Shown piece after piece: positions 51,235 through 60,342 of a DNA stretch of 64,000 nucleotides. Location: the NCBI GenBank assembly GCA_035551995.1, contig DASZME010000008.1:124001-188000 (forward strand). Direction: 5' to 3'. The position numbers and the translations under genes are program-made. The number at the start of each line of letters is the position of its first letter. Positions within the stretch are counted from its first letter, which is position 1. Under the pieces are notes generated by a model. That model made no database searches. It had not been told where the DNA came from and was given only the letters and a program-made list of their open reading frames with translations. The stretch comes from RYN-428 sp035551995 (GTDB lineage: Bacteria; Planctomycetota; Phycisphaerae; Tepidisphaerales; Tepidisphaeraceae).

Positions 51235-51708
51235 ATGCCGTCTGCCCCTCTCGCTATCCGACCCGCCCTTAGATCCGACCTCAAGGCGGCAGATGCGCTG
51301 GAGAGGGCCAACTTCACTTCGTTCCCTATCTCCGCCCGCCAGTTGCGGTATTTGCAAGACAATCCGCGCGCGATATTCCTGGTGGCCACAAAGGATCGTG
51401 AAATCGTGGGCGACGCCATCGCGCTTGTCCGCCGCAATTATTCCGCCGCGCCCTCCGGCCGGATCTACAGCATCGTCGTAGAGCCGGCTCACCGCGGCGA
51501 AAAAATCGGCGTCAGGTTGTTGGCTGGACTGATTGACGAACTAAAACGTCGTTGTGTCGGTCATATTTCTCTTGAGGTTGAGAAGAGCAATGTTCCCGCG
51601 ATCGCCCTTTACCAACGCCTGGGATTTGCGCTCGCCCGCCCTCTGCCGCATTATTACGGCCGCTCGAGACACGGCATCCGAATGACGCTCGATCTCAATG
51701 CGCTATAA
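51235..51708 (+). CDS. GNAT-family N-acetyltransferase (RimI-like)
   Basis: A 157-residue acetyltransferase with the GNAT fold: strand IFLVATKDREIVGDAIALVRR, the acetyl-CoA loop IVVEPAHRGEKIGVRLLAGLI, and SLEVEKSNVPAIALYQRLGF, which is typical of RimI-type N-terminal protein acetyltransferases. ATG 51235 follows an A-rich run without a clear Shine-Dalgarno site. It precedes ribBA by 103 nt; a TATAAT overlapping its stop codon may start ribBA transcription. Confidence 0.9.
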   Translation: MPSAPLAIRPALRSDLKAADALERANFTSFPISARQLRYLQDNPRAIFLVATKDREIVGDAIALVRRNYSAAPSGRIYSIVVEPAHRGEKIGVRLLAGLIDELKRRCVGHISLEVEKSNVPAIALYQRLGFALARPLPHYYGRSRHGIRMTLDLNAL

Positions 51709-51709
51709 T
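51682..51709 (+). promoter_or_regulatory. Candidate sigma-70-type promoter for ribBA
   Basis: ATGACG (51682-51687), a 16-nt spacer and TATAAT (51704-51709). The -10 is a perfect match and overlaps the stop codon of the GNAT gene; the -35 matches four of six consensus bases. It would give a leader of about 95 nt before ribBA. Confidence 0.45.
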
Positions 51710-51741
51710 GAGGAATGGATAATGGAAACAATAGAAGCAAT

Positions 51742-51797
51742 GGATAATGGATAATTGACAATGCGGGATGCACCGCATTTTGAACTATCCATTATCC
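51742..51797 (+). promoter_or_regulatory. Two-tier hairpin in the ribBA leader
   Basis: The outer 12-bp stem GGATAATGGATA / TATCCATTATCC (51742-51753 with 51786-51797) and the inner 7-bp stem AATGCGG / CCGCATT (51760-51766 with 51773-51779) are both perfect. The structure ends two nt before the ribBA Shine-Dalgarno AGGAG (51800-51804). It does not show the conserved FMN-riboswitch sequences. Confidence 0.6.
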
Positions 51798-51811
51798 CCA
51801 GGAGCTGACAG

Positions 51812-53041
51812 ATGCCTTTTTCTCCGATCGCCGAGATTCTCGATGAGTTGAAGCTTGGCAAGCCGATTGTGCTGGTTGATGATGAGGACCGGGAGAACGA
51901 AGGGGATATTGTCTATGCGGCCGAGAAGGTTACGCCGCAGGCGATCAACTTCATGCTGACTTATGCGCGCGGCCTGATCTGCCTTGCCCTGACCGGCGAA
52001 CGGTGCGACAAACTCCATCTGCACAGCCAGGTCGAACATAACACCGCCCAACTTGGCACCGCGTTTACCGTCACCGTCGACGCCCATCCAAAATTCGGCG
52101 TCACCACCGGCATCAGCGTAAAAGACCAGGCCAAGACGATCGCGGTCGCCCTCGACGAAAACGCCCAGCCCGGCGACCTGCTTCGCCCCGGCCACGTTCA
52201 TCCCCTCCGCGCGCGCGAGGGAGGCGTGCTCGTCCGAGCCGGACAAACCGAAGGCAGCGTCGATCTTGCCCGACTGGCCGGGATGCAATCGGCGGCCGTC
52301 ATTTGCGAAATCATGAAGCCCAACGGCGACATGGCCCGCCGAGATGATCTCAATGAATTTTGCGCCAAGCATGGCCTGAAGATGTGCACCATCGCCGACT
52401 TGATCAGCTATCGCCTGAAGCGCGAGCAGTTCGTCAAGCGGATTGAAAGCATCACGCTGCCGACCAGTTGGGGAAACTTCCGGCTGCATGCCTATCAAAG
52501 CTGCGTCGATACGCAGCCGCACCTGGCCCTCTGCCAGGGCGGCATCGGCGAGATCGGACCGGACGGCGCCATTCCCGTTCAAAACGATCCGATCCTCGTC
52601 CGGGTCCACAGCGAATGCCTGACCGGCGATGTCTTTGGCTCCAGCCGTTGCGACTGCGGCTGGCAACTCTCCACCGCCATGCAGATGATCGAACAGGAAG
52701 GCAAAGGCGTGCTTCTTTATCTCCGCCAGGAAGGCCGTGGCATCGGGTTGGCCAATAAACTTCACGCCTACGCTTTGCAGGAAAAAGGCCTGGATACCGT
52801 CGAAGCCAACGTACAACTCGGCCTTCCGATCGACAAACGAGACTATGGCATCGGCAGCCAAATTCTTCGCGATTTGGGATTGCGGAAGATTCGGCTGATG
52901 ACGAACAATCCGAAGAAGATTTATGGAATCGACGGGTATGGATTGCAGATTGTCGAGGAAGTTCGCATTCAGAGCGAAGCTGGCGAGCATAATCGGAAAT
53001 ATCTGAATACGAAGAAGGAGAAGCTTGGACACAAGCTGTAA
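51812..53041 (+). CDS. ribBA: Bifunctional DHBP synthase / GTP cyclohydrolase II
   Basis: A 409-residue fusion that starts both branches of riboflavin synthesis. Residues 1-205 form 3,4-dihydroxy-2-butanone 4-phosphate synthase (DDEDRENEGD, TGISVKD, RPGHVHPL and AGQTEGSVDLARLAG). Residues about 206-409 form GTP cyclohydrolase II with the zinc cysteines in HSECLTGDVFGSSRCDCG and the LRQEGRGIGLANKL loop. Both active sites look complete. AGGAG seven nt before ATG 51812 fixes the start. A structured leader precedes it; ribH is elsewhere in the window. Confidence 0.97.
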   Translation: MPFSPIAEILDELKLGKPIVLVDDEDRENEGDIVYAAEKVTPQAINFMLTYARGLICLALTGERCDKLHLHSQVEHNTAQLGTAFTVTVDAHPKFGVTTGISVKDQAKTIAVALDENAQPGDLLRPGHVHPLRAREGGVLVRAGQTEGSVDLARLAGMQSAAVICEIMKPNGDMARRDDLNEFCAKHGLKMCTIADLISYRLKREQFVKRIESITLPTSWGNFRLHAYQSCVDTQPHLALCQGGIGEIGPDGAIPVQNDPILVRVHSECLTGDVFGSSRCDCGWQLSTAMQMIEQEGKGVLLYLRQEGRGIGLANKLHAYALQEKGLDTVEANVQLGLPIDKRDYGIGSQILRDLGLRKIRLMTNNPKKIYGIDGYGLQIVEEVRIQSEAGEHNRKYLNTKKEKLGHKL

Positions 53042-53101
53042 TTGACGGTACTCGATTGGGAGTGCGGCCTCCTCGCTCGCTCGGTGACGCAAAAACGGGT
53101 G

Positions 53102-53168
53102 GGGACGCCCGCGCTCCGAAAAAGCAATCGATGAAGCGACACAGCGACGCCAAAGAGGCAGGCGTCCC
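53102..53168. terminator. Loose inverted repeat between convergent genes
   Basis: GGGACGCC (53102-53109) and GGCGTCCC (53161-53168) are complementary around a 51-nt loop between ribBA and the PHP phosphatase gene. The long loop and missing T-run make a terminator role uncertain. Confidence 0.3.
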
Positions 53169-53170
53169 TT

Positions 53171-53902
53171 CTACGACATTCGCGGCAGCAACTGCTTCGG
53201 ATTATCCCGCGTCAACACCCACACCTTTTCCTCCCCCACCGCCTCGATCGCCCGCTTTAGCCCTTTCATTCGGAGCGGCATCGACACCGAGTTATGCAGA
53301 TCGCTGCCGAACATGAAATAGCGATCTTCGCTCAAATAACGCTCGGCCACTTGCCGCGTAGACGCATGCGGCGGATCGCCGAGGCACTGTAAATTGCACT
53401 GCAACAGCAATCCGATTTCGCCAAAATAATCCGCTACATCCGGATCATCCTGCACGGCACGCATCCGCTCGGGATGGGCAAGAATAACCTTTAACCCGAG
53501 CGATTGCAGATGCCGCACCGACGGCTCGAAGAAAGGCGGCAGTTTCTCCGCCCATAAGTCGATCAGCACGTAGGTTTGATGGCGGCCATATGTCATCACT
53601 TCATCGAACTTCAGAGACGCCGTCGCGTCGGTCATGTTCAATTCGCCGCCGGGCAGCAAACGCAATGGAATGCGATTTTCATCAAGAACGCCTTGAAGCC
53701 GCGCCACGTTCTCGACGATCACCCGCCCGACGTTGTTCGGCAGATTGGGCCAAATATGCGGCGTACAGAAGCTGTGCGTATATCCCGCCTCCACCAGCAT
53801 TCGCGCGCACGCCAATGAATCTTCCACCGTCTGACAACCGTCATCGACGGCCGGCAGCAGATGCGAATGAACGTCGATTCTTCCGGTTACGTCACTAAGC
53901 AT
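53171..53902 (-). CDS. CpsB/CapC-type PHP tyrosine-protein phosphatase
   Basis: A 243-residue metal-dependent phosphatase of the PHP family that dephosphorylates tyrosine kinases controlling capsule or exopolysaccharide synthesis. Metal ligands are visible in IDVHSHLLPAVDDG, FCTPH, VILAHPER and GSDLHN. ATG 53902 has GAGG six nt upstream; GTG 53914 and ATG 53908 are alternatives. It overlaps the preceding methyltransferase gene by 8 nt, so the two are cotranscribed. No BY-kinase is encoded in this window. Confidence 0.92.
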   Translation of the reverse strand: MLSDVTGRIDVHSHLLPAVDDGCQTVEDSLACARMLVEAGYTHSFCTPHIWPNLPNNVGRVIVENVARLQGVLDENRIPLRLLPGGELNMTDATASLKFDEVMTYGRHQTYVLIDLWAEKLPPFFEPSVRHLQSLGLKVILAHPERMRAVQDDPDVADYFGEIGLLLQCNLQCLGDPPHASTRQVAERYLSEDRYFMFGSDLHNSVSMPLRMKGLKRAIEAVGEEKVWVLTRDNPKQLLPRMS

Positions 53903-54590
53903 GAACATCCTCACGATCGCGGCCGTCGCCCGGCTTCGATAAACAAACCGTGCAATCGCCTTGCAGATAGTCGTCTTTCACGCGGACATCGGCGCAAAAT
54001 CGCCTGGCGAATTTCAGCACGTCTTCCCGACGCCGCCAGAACAGGTATTCGCGGCCCGCCAGATAATCCGAGCAGAGGAAGTTGAACGCCAGCGCCTCGC
54101 TCGCCGCATCATAGGCGGCGCGGATCGTCGAATAAAACGTCTGGTCGCGCAGCGTATTGAGCGATCCGCTGAATACAACCAGATCGGCCCCCGCGAACAG
54201 CCGAAGCGGCTCGCGCACGAAATCGGCCCGGACGATCGCCGCCCCGGCAAACCGTTTGGCTTCCGCGGCGGCCGCGAGTTCCTCGACCCCTTCGACGCCG
54301 ACGTAGCTGTCGGGTTGAATCCCGCGTTCAACCAGAAATTCCAGAAAATCCGCCCGTCCGCACCCGGCGTCCAGCAGCCGTTTCCCGGCCGGATCGCACA
54401 TCTGCGCGATCGCCTCAAACCGCGTGCGTTGCGTGCGCGGGCTGGCCCACAACAAAGACTGAAACCCCGAGCCGAATTTCCGCGCGGCTCGCAGGTAGGG
54501 CTCAAGATAGGGTTCGCCGACAAAGCTCAAGGTGGTCTCCGGTCGTCCTGGCGCCGGATTGTAGCCATTGACGTCGGACGTGAAACACAC
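53895..54590 (-). CDS. Class-I SAM-dependent methyltransferase
   Basis: A 231-residue soluble methyltransferase. Motif I is KRLLDAGCGRADFLEFLVERG, the acidic loop is YVGVEG, and motif IV is DLVVFSGSLNTL. The C-terminal YLFWRRREDVLKFARRF stretch is usual for small-molecule methyltransferases. The start is uncertain: GTG 54590 (CFTSDVNGYNPAPG follows) looks best; TTG 54659 is possible. It overlaps the CpsB-type gene downstream and follows the SGNH gene, which suggests a glycan or lipid substrate by context only. Confidence 0.85.
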   Translation of the reverse strand: MCFTSDVNGYNPAPGRPETTLSFVGEPYLEPYLRAARKFGSGFQSLLWASPRTQRTRFEAIAQMCDPAGKRLLDAGCGRADFLEFLVERGIQPDSYVGVEGVEELAAAAEAKRFAGAAIVRADFVREPLRLFAGADLVVFSGSLNTLRDQTFYSTIRAAYDAASEALAFNFLCSDYLAGREYLFWRRREDVLKFARRFCADVRVKDDYLQGDCTVCLSKPGDGRDREDVHA

Positions 54591-54738
54591 AATGCCGCCA
54601 TGAAGAAAAAGCGGCGTAGATACAAATTCCGGGCGGCGATCGCGATTCACGCCCTGCAAGCCGATCCGCCAGGCGCGCGGACGTTGCGGCGACCTTCAAG
54701 AAACGCGTTCAATTTTGCCCGAGGCCGATTTCCGAAGA

Positions 54739-55740
54739 TCACCGGATTGTGTAGCGCGTCAATTCCTGCCACTGTTCAATTGAAGCGGCGACAATTCGAT
54801 TGCCGCGCGGCGTCAGGTGGGCGGCGTCGCGCAAAACGACCTTGGTGGAAGCGGCGGAATAGGCCGGCGTCAGGTCCAGAATGGGAACGCCGGTCCGCTG
54901 AGCCCACTGCTTGAGAATCGTCAAGGCGCCGTCCGGATCGGGCGCGAGATTGCCGTCAGCGTCGAGCATGGGGCTATAGACAATCGCAAACCGCGCGTGA
55001 CTTCGCTCGGAAATCAAGCGAGCCTCATCCAGTTGCGCAAGCGTCGCGCCGACAGGTTGCGCTCCGTCGAGCTGCGGAGTTATGGTCGAACCGCGATCGG
55101 CGACCCGGACGTGAAAAATCATGTGTTTGATATATCGATCCCAAAGTTCGCTCAGCGCGCTTGGCGGGTTGTGGTCGGGGAACTGTGGGAAAAGGCCAGG
55201 CAGATCGGTGTTGAACGACTGCGTGAGATCGGCGCTGTTGATCACCATCACGACCAGATCGGCCTCAAACGTTCCGCGCGATTGGAGGTAGCCGAGCTCA
55301 TTGGCGACGGCCCATCCCCCCGCCGACGCATTTAGCACCTCGACGGGCCGATGGAGTTGGCCCGGCAGCCGACGAGCCAGAATGCTCGTGAAAATATCGG
55401 CCTGCGTCGTAAAAGTCTGGCCGTAGGTCACCGAATCCCCGACGAACAAAACACGGAATTCGCCCGGCGGCTTCACAGCCAACACCGGCGGCGAGCGCAT
55501 GCTCTGGGCATTCGTCTGATTCAGGCAAAACAATCTCCGTAGGTCCTGGTTTGGCGCCACCACATAGCCGCACGCGGCGTCGCGAGCAAACAGTATCGGA
55601 TGGCCCAATCCAAGAACCAGGCGAAGGAACAGTTCGGCAAGCATCAGACAAATGACAAGCCATTTCAAACACCATAGAACGCGCGACGCCGCCGACCGTT
55701 TTTTGCGATCGGTAACGGCGGCGGTCACTTGCTCGGCCAT
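54739..55740 (-). CDS. Membrane-anchored SGNH/GDSL-hydrolase-like protein
   Basis: A 333-residue protein with one N-terminal transmembrane helix (about 21-45) and an extracytoplasmic SGNH domain: block I FRVLFVGDSVTYGQTF, block II NASAGGWAV, block III VMVINSADLTQSFN, and block V DAAHLTPRGNRIVA with the Asp/His pair. Such proteins de-acylate or acylate surface polysaccharides. It lies in the minus-strand group with two methyltransferases and the CpsB-type phosphatase, supporting a role in modifying an exported glycan. Confidence 0.88.
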   Translation of the reverse strand: MAEQVTAAVTDRKKRSAASRVLWCLKWLVICLMLAELFLRLVLGLGHPILFARDAACGYVVAPNQDLRRLFCLNQTNAQSMRSPPVLAVKPPGEFRVLFVGDSVTYGQTFTTQADIFTSILARRLPGQLHRPVEVLNASAGGWAVANELGYLQSRGTFEADLVVMVINSADLTQSFNTDLPGLFPQFPDHNPPSALSELWDRYIKHMIFHVRVADRGSTITPQLDGAQPVGATLAQLDEARLISERSHARFAIVYSPMLDADGNLAPDPDGALTILKQWAQRTGVPILDLTPAYSAASTKVVLRDAAHLTPRGNRIVAASIEQWQELTRYTIR

Positions 55741-55767
55741 ATCAAGAACCTACATCGAAGCGAGAGG

Positions 55768-56535
55768 CTACGGAAGCGGTTCCGAAACAAAAGAATTTTT
55801 CCGGAACCAAAAGCACCCGCATCCATACCGCTGTGCGTCGGCCTGAGCTTCGGTCGCGTCGACGATAAGCCCTTCAGGAACGCCGCCGTCGGGTATCAGG
55901 GAGAACTCGACCAGGGACAGCGAGGAGAATGAATCGATGACCTGCCGATATGCATAGATTCGGTGGGCGTTAAAGCGGATCAAAGGGCGCCCGATCGGAA
56001 CGACAAAAAGCAGCGACCCGCCGGGCGCGATCACGCGGGCGAGTTGGCTCATGGCCTTGCGGTCGCCGTCGGGGTCGAGCGGATCGCCGTATCGGCCCAG
56101 GCCGACATGCTCGACGACGTGCATGCACGAAAGGGAATCGACGGAGCCGTCGGGAAAGTGCAACGACGTCAGATCGGCGGCGGCGGTCGTGAGGTTATCG
56201 AGGCGCAGGTCGGCGGGACGAAAATCGTAGAATTTCAGCGGAACGAATGCGGAAATCATTCCGGCGAAAAAAAGCGACGAGCCAATGTCGACGTGAACCG
56301 ACGGACCGATCCGTCTGATTTTCCTGGCGGCCCAGGCGGTGTGGTAGATGTAATGCCGGTCGAACCCGGTACCCGCGGTGCGGTCGTGAAGCATCGGAAG
56401 GCGGTTGGTCCACGAGAAATCGAACCTGGCCGGCGACAATGACGCGAGCCGCGAAAAACGCGCAAAATCCTTCCTGAAACGACGCGACGCGATTAACGCG
56501 GTCAGCCCAGGAATTCTTTTCAGACCAAGATCCAT
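55768..56535 (-). CDS. DUF268 / methyltransferase-like protein
   Basis: A 255-residue protein of the DUF268 family, related to SAM-dependent methyltransferases found in glycan clusters: HVDIGSSLFFAGMISAFVPL (motif I-like), the motif-II strand LKFYDFRPADLRLDNLTT, then CMHVVEHVGLGRYGDPLDPDG and GGSLLFVVPIG. ATG 56535 is used; a TTG three codons upstream is possible. It is the first gene of the minus-strand glycan group, 27 nt before the SGNH gene, and is divergent from the epimerase gene. Confidence 0.85.
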   Translation of the reverse strand: MDLGLKRIPGLTALIASRRFRKDFARFSRLASLSPARFDFSWTNRLPMLHDRTAGTGFDRHYIYHTAWAARKIRRIGPSVHVDIGSSLFFAGMISAFVPLKFYDFRPADLRLDNLTTAAADLTSLHFPDGSVDSLSCMHVVEHVGLGRYGDPLDPDGDRKAMSQLARVIAPGGSLLFVVPIGRPLIRFNAHRIYAYRQVIDSFSSLSLVEFSLIPDGGVPEGLIVDATEAQADAQRYGCGCFWFRKNSFVSEPLP

Positions 56536-56697
56536 ATCCGCCAAAGTGTAAGTCGCTCCGGCGGATCAAGGAAGTTTGTCGCGCGTCCAAACTGGTTGTA
56601 ATATTCCGGCATGCACATTCTCTTCAGCCCCGCCGGCGACCATCCTGCGATTACGCCAAACACGTCGAACGTCATGCCCATCTTTGCTGGAGAGTGA

Positions 56698-57762
56698 ATG
56701 TCCGTGGTCGTTATCACAGGCTCCGCCGGTCTCATCGGAAGTGAGGCCGCCCGTTTTTTTCACGGCAAAGGGTATGACATCGCGGGCGTCGATAACGACA
56801 TGCGCGCTTACTTTTTCGGCGCCCAGTGCAGCACCGCATGGAATCGAGCCCGTCTGGAAAAAGACCTTCCCCGTTATCGCCACTACGGGTTTGACATCCG
56901 CGATTACGATCGCATCGAACGCCTGTTTCAAGACCTTGGACGCGACATTGCCCTGGTCGTTCACGCCGCCGCGCAGCCGTCGCACGATTGGGCCGCGCGC
57001 GAACCGCTTACCGATTTCGCCGTCAACGCCACCGGCACGCTTAACATGCTCGAAGCCACGCGGCGGCACTGTCCCGACGCCGTCTTTATCTTTACCAGCA
57101 CCAACAAGGTGTACGGCGATACGCCCAATCTTCTTCCGCTGGTCGAGCATGAATTGCGGTGGGAAGTCGATCCGGCTCACCGGTTCGCCGAACATGGCAT
57201 CGACGAAACGATGAGCCTCGATCATTCCAAACACAGTCTGTTCGGCGCCAGCAAAGTGGCGGCGGACGTGCTGGCGCAGGAATATGGGCGGTACTTCGGC
57301 ATCAAGACCGGGGTATTTCGCGGCGGATGCCTCACCGGACCGGCGCAATCCGCCGCCGAACTGCACGGGTTCCTCGCCTACCTGGTTCTTTGCGCCGCCA
57401 CGGGCAAGCCGTACACGATCTTCGGCTACAAAGGAAAACAGGTTCGCGACAACATCCACAGCCGCGATCTGGTCGGCGCCTTCTGGCACTTTTTTCAGAA
57501 CCCCAAAGCGGGCGCGGTCTACAACATGGGAGGCTCGCGTCACTCCAACATTTCAATCCTGGAAGCGATCCAAATGATCGCCGCGCTTGGCGGAGGAAAG
57601 GTCGCCGCTACCGTTTCCGAGCAGGCGCGCAGCGGCGACCATCAATGGTATGTGAGCGACGTGCGCGCGTTCCGCCGGGATTACCCACAATGGGAATATA
57701 CCTATGGCATGGAGCAAATCCTGCGCGAAATGATCGACGCCGCCCGAAGAGAACGCGGGTGA
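56698..57762 (+). CDS. NAD-dependent epimerase/dehydratase (CDP-paratose epimerase-like)
   Basis: A 354-residue short-chain sugar-nucleotide enzyme. The NAD-binding motif is ITGSAGLIGSEAARFF; the Asp after the second strand is in GVDNDMR; the Ser/Thr is in FTSTNKVYGD; the catalytic Lys186 is in HSLFGASKVAAD, where the usual Tyr is Phe182. The pattern FRGGCLTGP and KGKQVRDNIHSRDLV matches CDP-tyvelose/paratose 2-epimerase relatives. GGAG upstream supports ATG 56698. It heads the plus-strand group of glycan-related genes. Confidence 0.9.
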   Translation: MSVVVITGSAGLIGSEAARFFHGKGYDIAGVDNDMRAYFFGAQCSTAWNRARLEKDLPRYRHYGFDIRDYDRIERLFQDLGRDIALVVHAAAQPSHDWAAREPLTDFAVNATGTLNMLEATRRHCPDAVFIFTSTNKVYGDTPNLLPLVEHELRWEVDPAHRFAEHGIDETMSLDHSKHSLFGASKVAADVLAQEYGRYFGIKTGVFRGGCLTGPAQSAAELHGFLAYLVLCAATGKPYTIFGYKGKQVRDNIHSRDLVGAFWHFFQNPKAGAVYNMGGSRHSNISILEAIQMIAALGGGKVAATVSEQARSGDHQWYVSDVRAFRRDYPQWEYTYGMEQILREMIDAARRERG

Positions 57763-57835
57763 TATCCGCGGCGATTCGTCGAAGGATGAATCGGTTCAAG
57801 TCCGGAGGGCGATCGTCCGATAACGAACAAGAGGA

Positions 57836-59842
57836 ATGCTCGACCAACTGATCCATGCGCTTGTCCATTCGAAAAACGAGGCGGCTGACGATGTTCTCGT
57901 CGAGGCGCTTCATCTCGGGGACGCGCAGGAAAAACGAACCGTCGTCGAAGCCATCTTTCAGCGCAAATCGGTTCGCGCCCTGTGCGGCGCCATCGCCCAA
58001 TATGACTTTCTGCCGGAGTCGCTGCAGCGCCGCGTGCTGGAGGAAATCAAAATTTTCCACGCGGCCCTTCGCGAAGCCGGCAGAAGCGACGACACGATAC
58101 TGCGGCTGGCCGCGCTGAAACTTATTGCCCTTGGCCGCCAGGGTAAGCTCGCATACGTTTTGTCGGAAAACCTCCACGATTCCAACCCCCTGCTCTCCAA
58201 AGCGGCCACCGAGGCGATCGTGGCGCTGGCGCGATGGGTTTCCATCGAAACACGAAATCTGCAAAAAGGGATCACGCCGAAAACGGCGGGCGAAGACGAA
58301 GGGCAGCAGACCGCCGGCGCGGCGCTGGCGGAATTGACCGAGGAAATCGCCGCCGTCGATTCTTCGCCGGCTTCCACCCCGGCCCAGCGCTATGCCGAGC
58401 TTCTGGTTCAACGGCCCGAGATCGAGGCCGCCGTCGCTCGAGCGCTGGACGTTCATCGCGGCCGCCATGGGCAGGATCTGCTTCGGGCGGCGTTGTTGCT
58501 GTGTGACTGGACAGGCAGCAAAACGCTGGCGATCCTCCATACCGCCAAGCACGGCGGGCAGAGTCCGATGGTGCGGCGCCTGCAACAACCGCCGGCCAGC
58601 GAGCACGTCGAGGCGTTTCTGCTGGGCGCCAGCCACGGCCAGCTTCGATCGCATTTCGGCATCGTTTTCTCCAACATCAACGAGGCGCCGGTGCTCGACG
58701 CCCTGCTTCGCAAAACGCATTGGCTGCACGACAACCAGCTTCAACTTTGCATGCACCAGGTAACGCGCGGGGCGTGGTGGAGCCCCGGCGAACTGATGCG
58801 CGATATCGATCGGCGCACGGCGGGCGACGCGGCGAAAGTAGGCGAGTGGATCGCCGCCTCCGGCGCCCACGACGTCGTCCAGGACGAACGACTGCAGATC
58901 CTGCTCACGCACTGCGCCGGCAACTTCGATGCCCGCCTGCGGCTGCTGCGGATCGCCACCGGGCGCAAACGCGGCGCTTCGGTACAGTTGCTTCGGCTGA
59001 TGCTCGGCGACACCGACGAACGCATCATGCGCATGGCCGCCCGCGAACTGATGCGGCGCCGGCCGACCGACTTTGAAAACATGCTCCTGCAATTGATGAC
59101 CAACGCGCCGGCGTCGGTTCGGCGCGTGGCCAGCCGGGGAATCGGGCAGGTCGGATTCGATAATTTCTGGCGCCGATTCGATCGTCTCGATCGCCCGACC
59201 CGAAAAAACGCCGGCCGGGCCATGCTCAAGATTCTACCCGACGCCGTCCAGCGGCTTCGCCGCCGTCTCAGCAGCGGGCCGCCCGAACAGCGGATCAAGG
59301 CGATGCAGATCGCCCAGGAACTGAGCCTGGCCGACGAACTGCTGGATGTGATCGTCGCCGCGTGTTCCGACGCCAACCCGCGGCTGCGCAGCAAAGCGGT
59401 GATGGTGCTGGGCGAAGTGAAGCTGGTGCCGACCGAGGTACTGGTCGATCGTCTTCTCAACGACGCCGACGCCCGCGTTCGCGCCAATGCGATCGAAGTG
59501 TTGGAAAGCCGCCCACAAACCAATCTCGTGGCCGTCTTGAGCGCGCGGGCCATCTCGACCAACAGCCGCGAACGCGCCAACTCGATCAAGGCACTGCACG
59601 CCATGAAAGTGTCGGCGTCGGCGGCGCAGCTCGTGCAGATGATCCGCGACGCCCGGCCCGAGCATCGGATTTCCGCGCTGTGGACGCTGCGGCAGATCGG
59701 ATGGTGGCAGCTTATCAATGAAGTCGGGCGCGTCGCCAAGGATGACGCAAACATGAAAGTTAGGCGCTATGCCCTTGGCGTGTTAAAAGGCGTGGCGGAA
59801 CTGGCCAAAAGGCATCCTCAAAAAGAAAAGGACGCCGGCTGA
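57836..59842 (+). CDS. HEAT-repeat protein (668 aa)
   Basis: A long soluble helical-repeat protein. PBS-lyase/HEAT-type units are evident from about residue 330 onward (LRLMLGDTDERIMRMAARELM, then PRLRSKAVMVLGEVKLV and ARVRANAIEVLESR), with more degenerate helices before. Such solenoids serve as protein-protein scaffolds. The stop codon overlaps the start of the following membrane-protein gene (TGATG), so the two are translationally coupled. It stands between the epimerase and deacetylase genes; a scaffold for glycan enzymes is possible but unproven. Confidence 0.88.
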   Translation: MLDQLIHALVHSKNEAADDVLVEALHLGDAQEKRTVVEAIFQRKSVRALCGAIAQYDFLPESLQRRVLEEIKIFHAALREAGRSDDTILRLAALKLIALGRQGKLAYVLSENLHDSNPLLSKAATEAIVALARWVSIETRNLQKGITPKTAGEDEGQQTAGAALAELTEEIAAVDSSPASTPAQRYAELLVQRPEIEAAVARALDVHRGRHGQDLLRAALLLCDWTGSKTLAILHTAKHGGQSPMVRRLQQPPASEHVEAFLLGASHGQLRSHFGIVFSNINEAPVLDALLRKTHWLHDNQLQLCMHQVTRGAWWSPGELMRDIDRRTAGDAAKVGEWIAASGAHDVVQDERLQILLTHCAGNFDARLRLLRIATGRKRGASVQLLRLMLGDTDERIMRMAARELMRRRPTDFENMLLQLMTNAPASVRRVASRGIGQVGFDNFWRRFDRLDRPTRKNAGRAMLKILPDAVQRLRRRLSSGPPEQRIKAMQIAQELSLADELLDVIVAACSDANPRLRSKAVMVLGEVKLVPTEVLVDRLLNDADARVRANAIEVLESRPQTNLVAVLSARAISTNSRERANSIKALHAMKVSASAAQLVQMIRDARPEHRISALWTLRQIGWWQLINEVGRVAKDDANMKVRRYALGVLKGVAELAKRHPQKEKDAG

Positions 59843-60324
59843 TGAAATCTTCCGGCGGAATCATCGTCATCGGCGCCATCGCGATGCTTTTTCTAGGGGC
59901 GGTCGCCGGTCCCGCGTCCGGCAAGCCAACGCAATCCGAAGTCTTCAAAAGCATCCAGGACAGCGTCAGTGAGTCCGACGGATCCAACACGCGGGTCGTT
60001 CCGTGGATATGCGGCGCCGTTGGTCTGATCCTGGTGGTTGCCTGGTTTGGCCGAAGGCAAACGCTTCAGGCCAATCCAAAACCGCTGAACAATCCAAACC
60101 GCCTGGCGAATGAAATCCTCAAGTCAACGACGCTAAGGCCCAGGGAGCTGAAACAGTTGAAAGTGGTCGCGGAAGAGACTCGTACGAAAGACGGCAAGAA
60201 TCTCTCCAGTCCGCTGGCGCTTTTGCTGTGCCCGTCCGTCTTGACCAAAGCCGTCGCCAATCGCGCCACGCGAGCGGATCGGCGGACGCTGGCGCAGCTG
60301 CTCAAAAAGCTCGAATCGCCCTGA
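59842..60324 (+). CDS. Two-TM hypothetical membrane protein (160 aa)
   Basis: An N-terminal hydrophobic segment (about 5-25) and a second one (about 52-68; VPWICGAVGLILVVAWFG) enclose a short loop; a basic cytoplasmic C-terminal domain of about 90 residues follows (LRPRELKQLKVVAEE, CPSVLTKAV, RTLAQLLKKL). Its start overlaps the stop of the HEAT-repeat gene, so it probably anchors or partners that protein. No known family recognised. Confidence 0.75.
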   Translation: MKSSGGIIVIGAIAMLFLGAVAGPASGKPTQSEVFKSIQDSVSESDGSNTRVVPWICGAVGLILVVAWFGRRQTLQANPKPLNNPNRLANEILKSTTLRPRELKQLKVVAEETRTKDGKNLSSPLALLLCPSVLTKAVANRATRADRRTLAQLLKKLESP

Positions 60325-60342
60325 TCGAGTATATTTGAATCG

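Noticed and set aside
51709..51811. FMN riboswitch before ribBA
   Set aside because: The leader is too short and lacks the conserved multi-stem FMN aptamer sequences; only a simple nested hairpin is seen.
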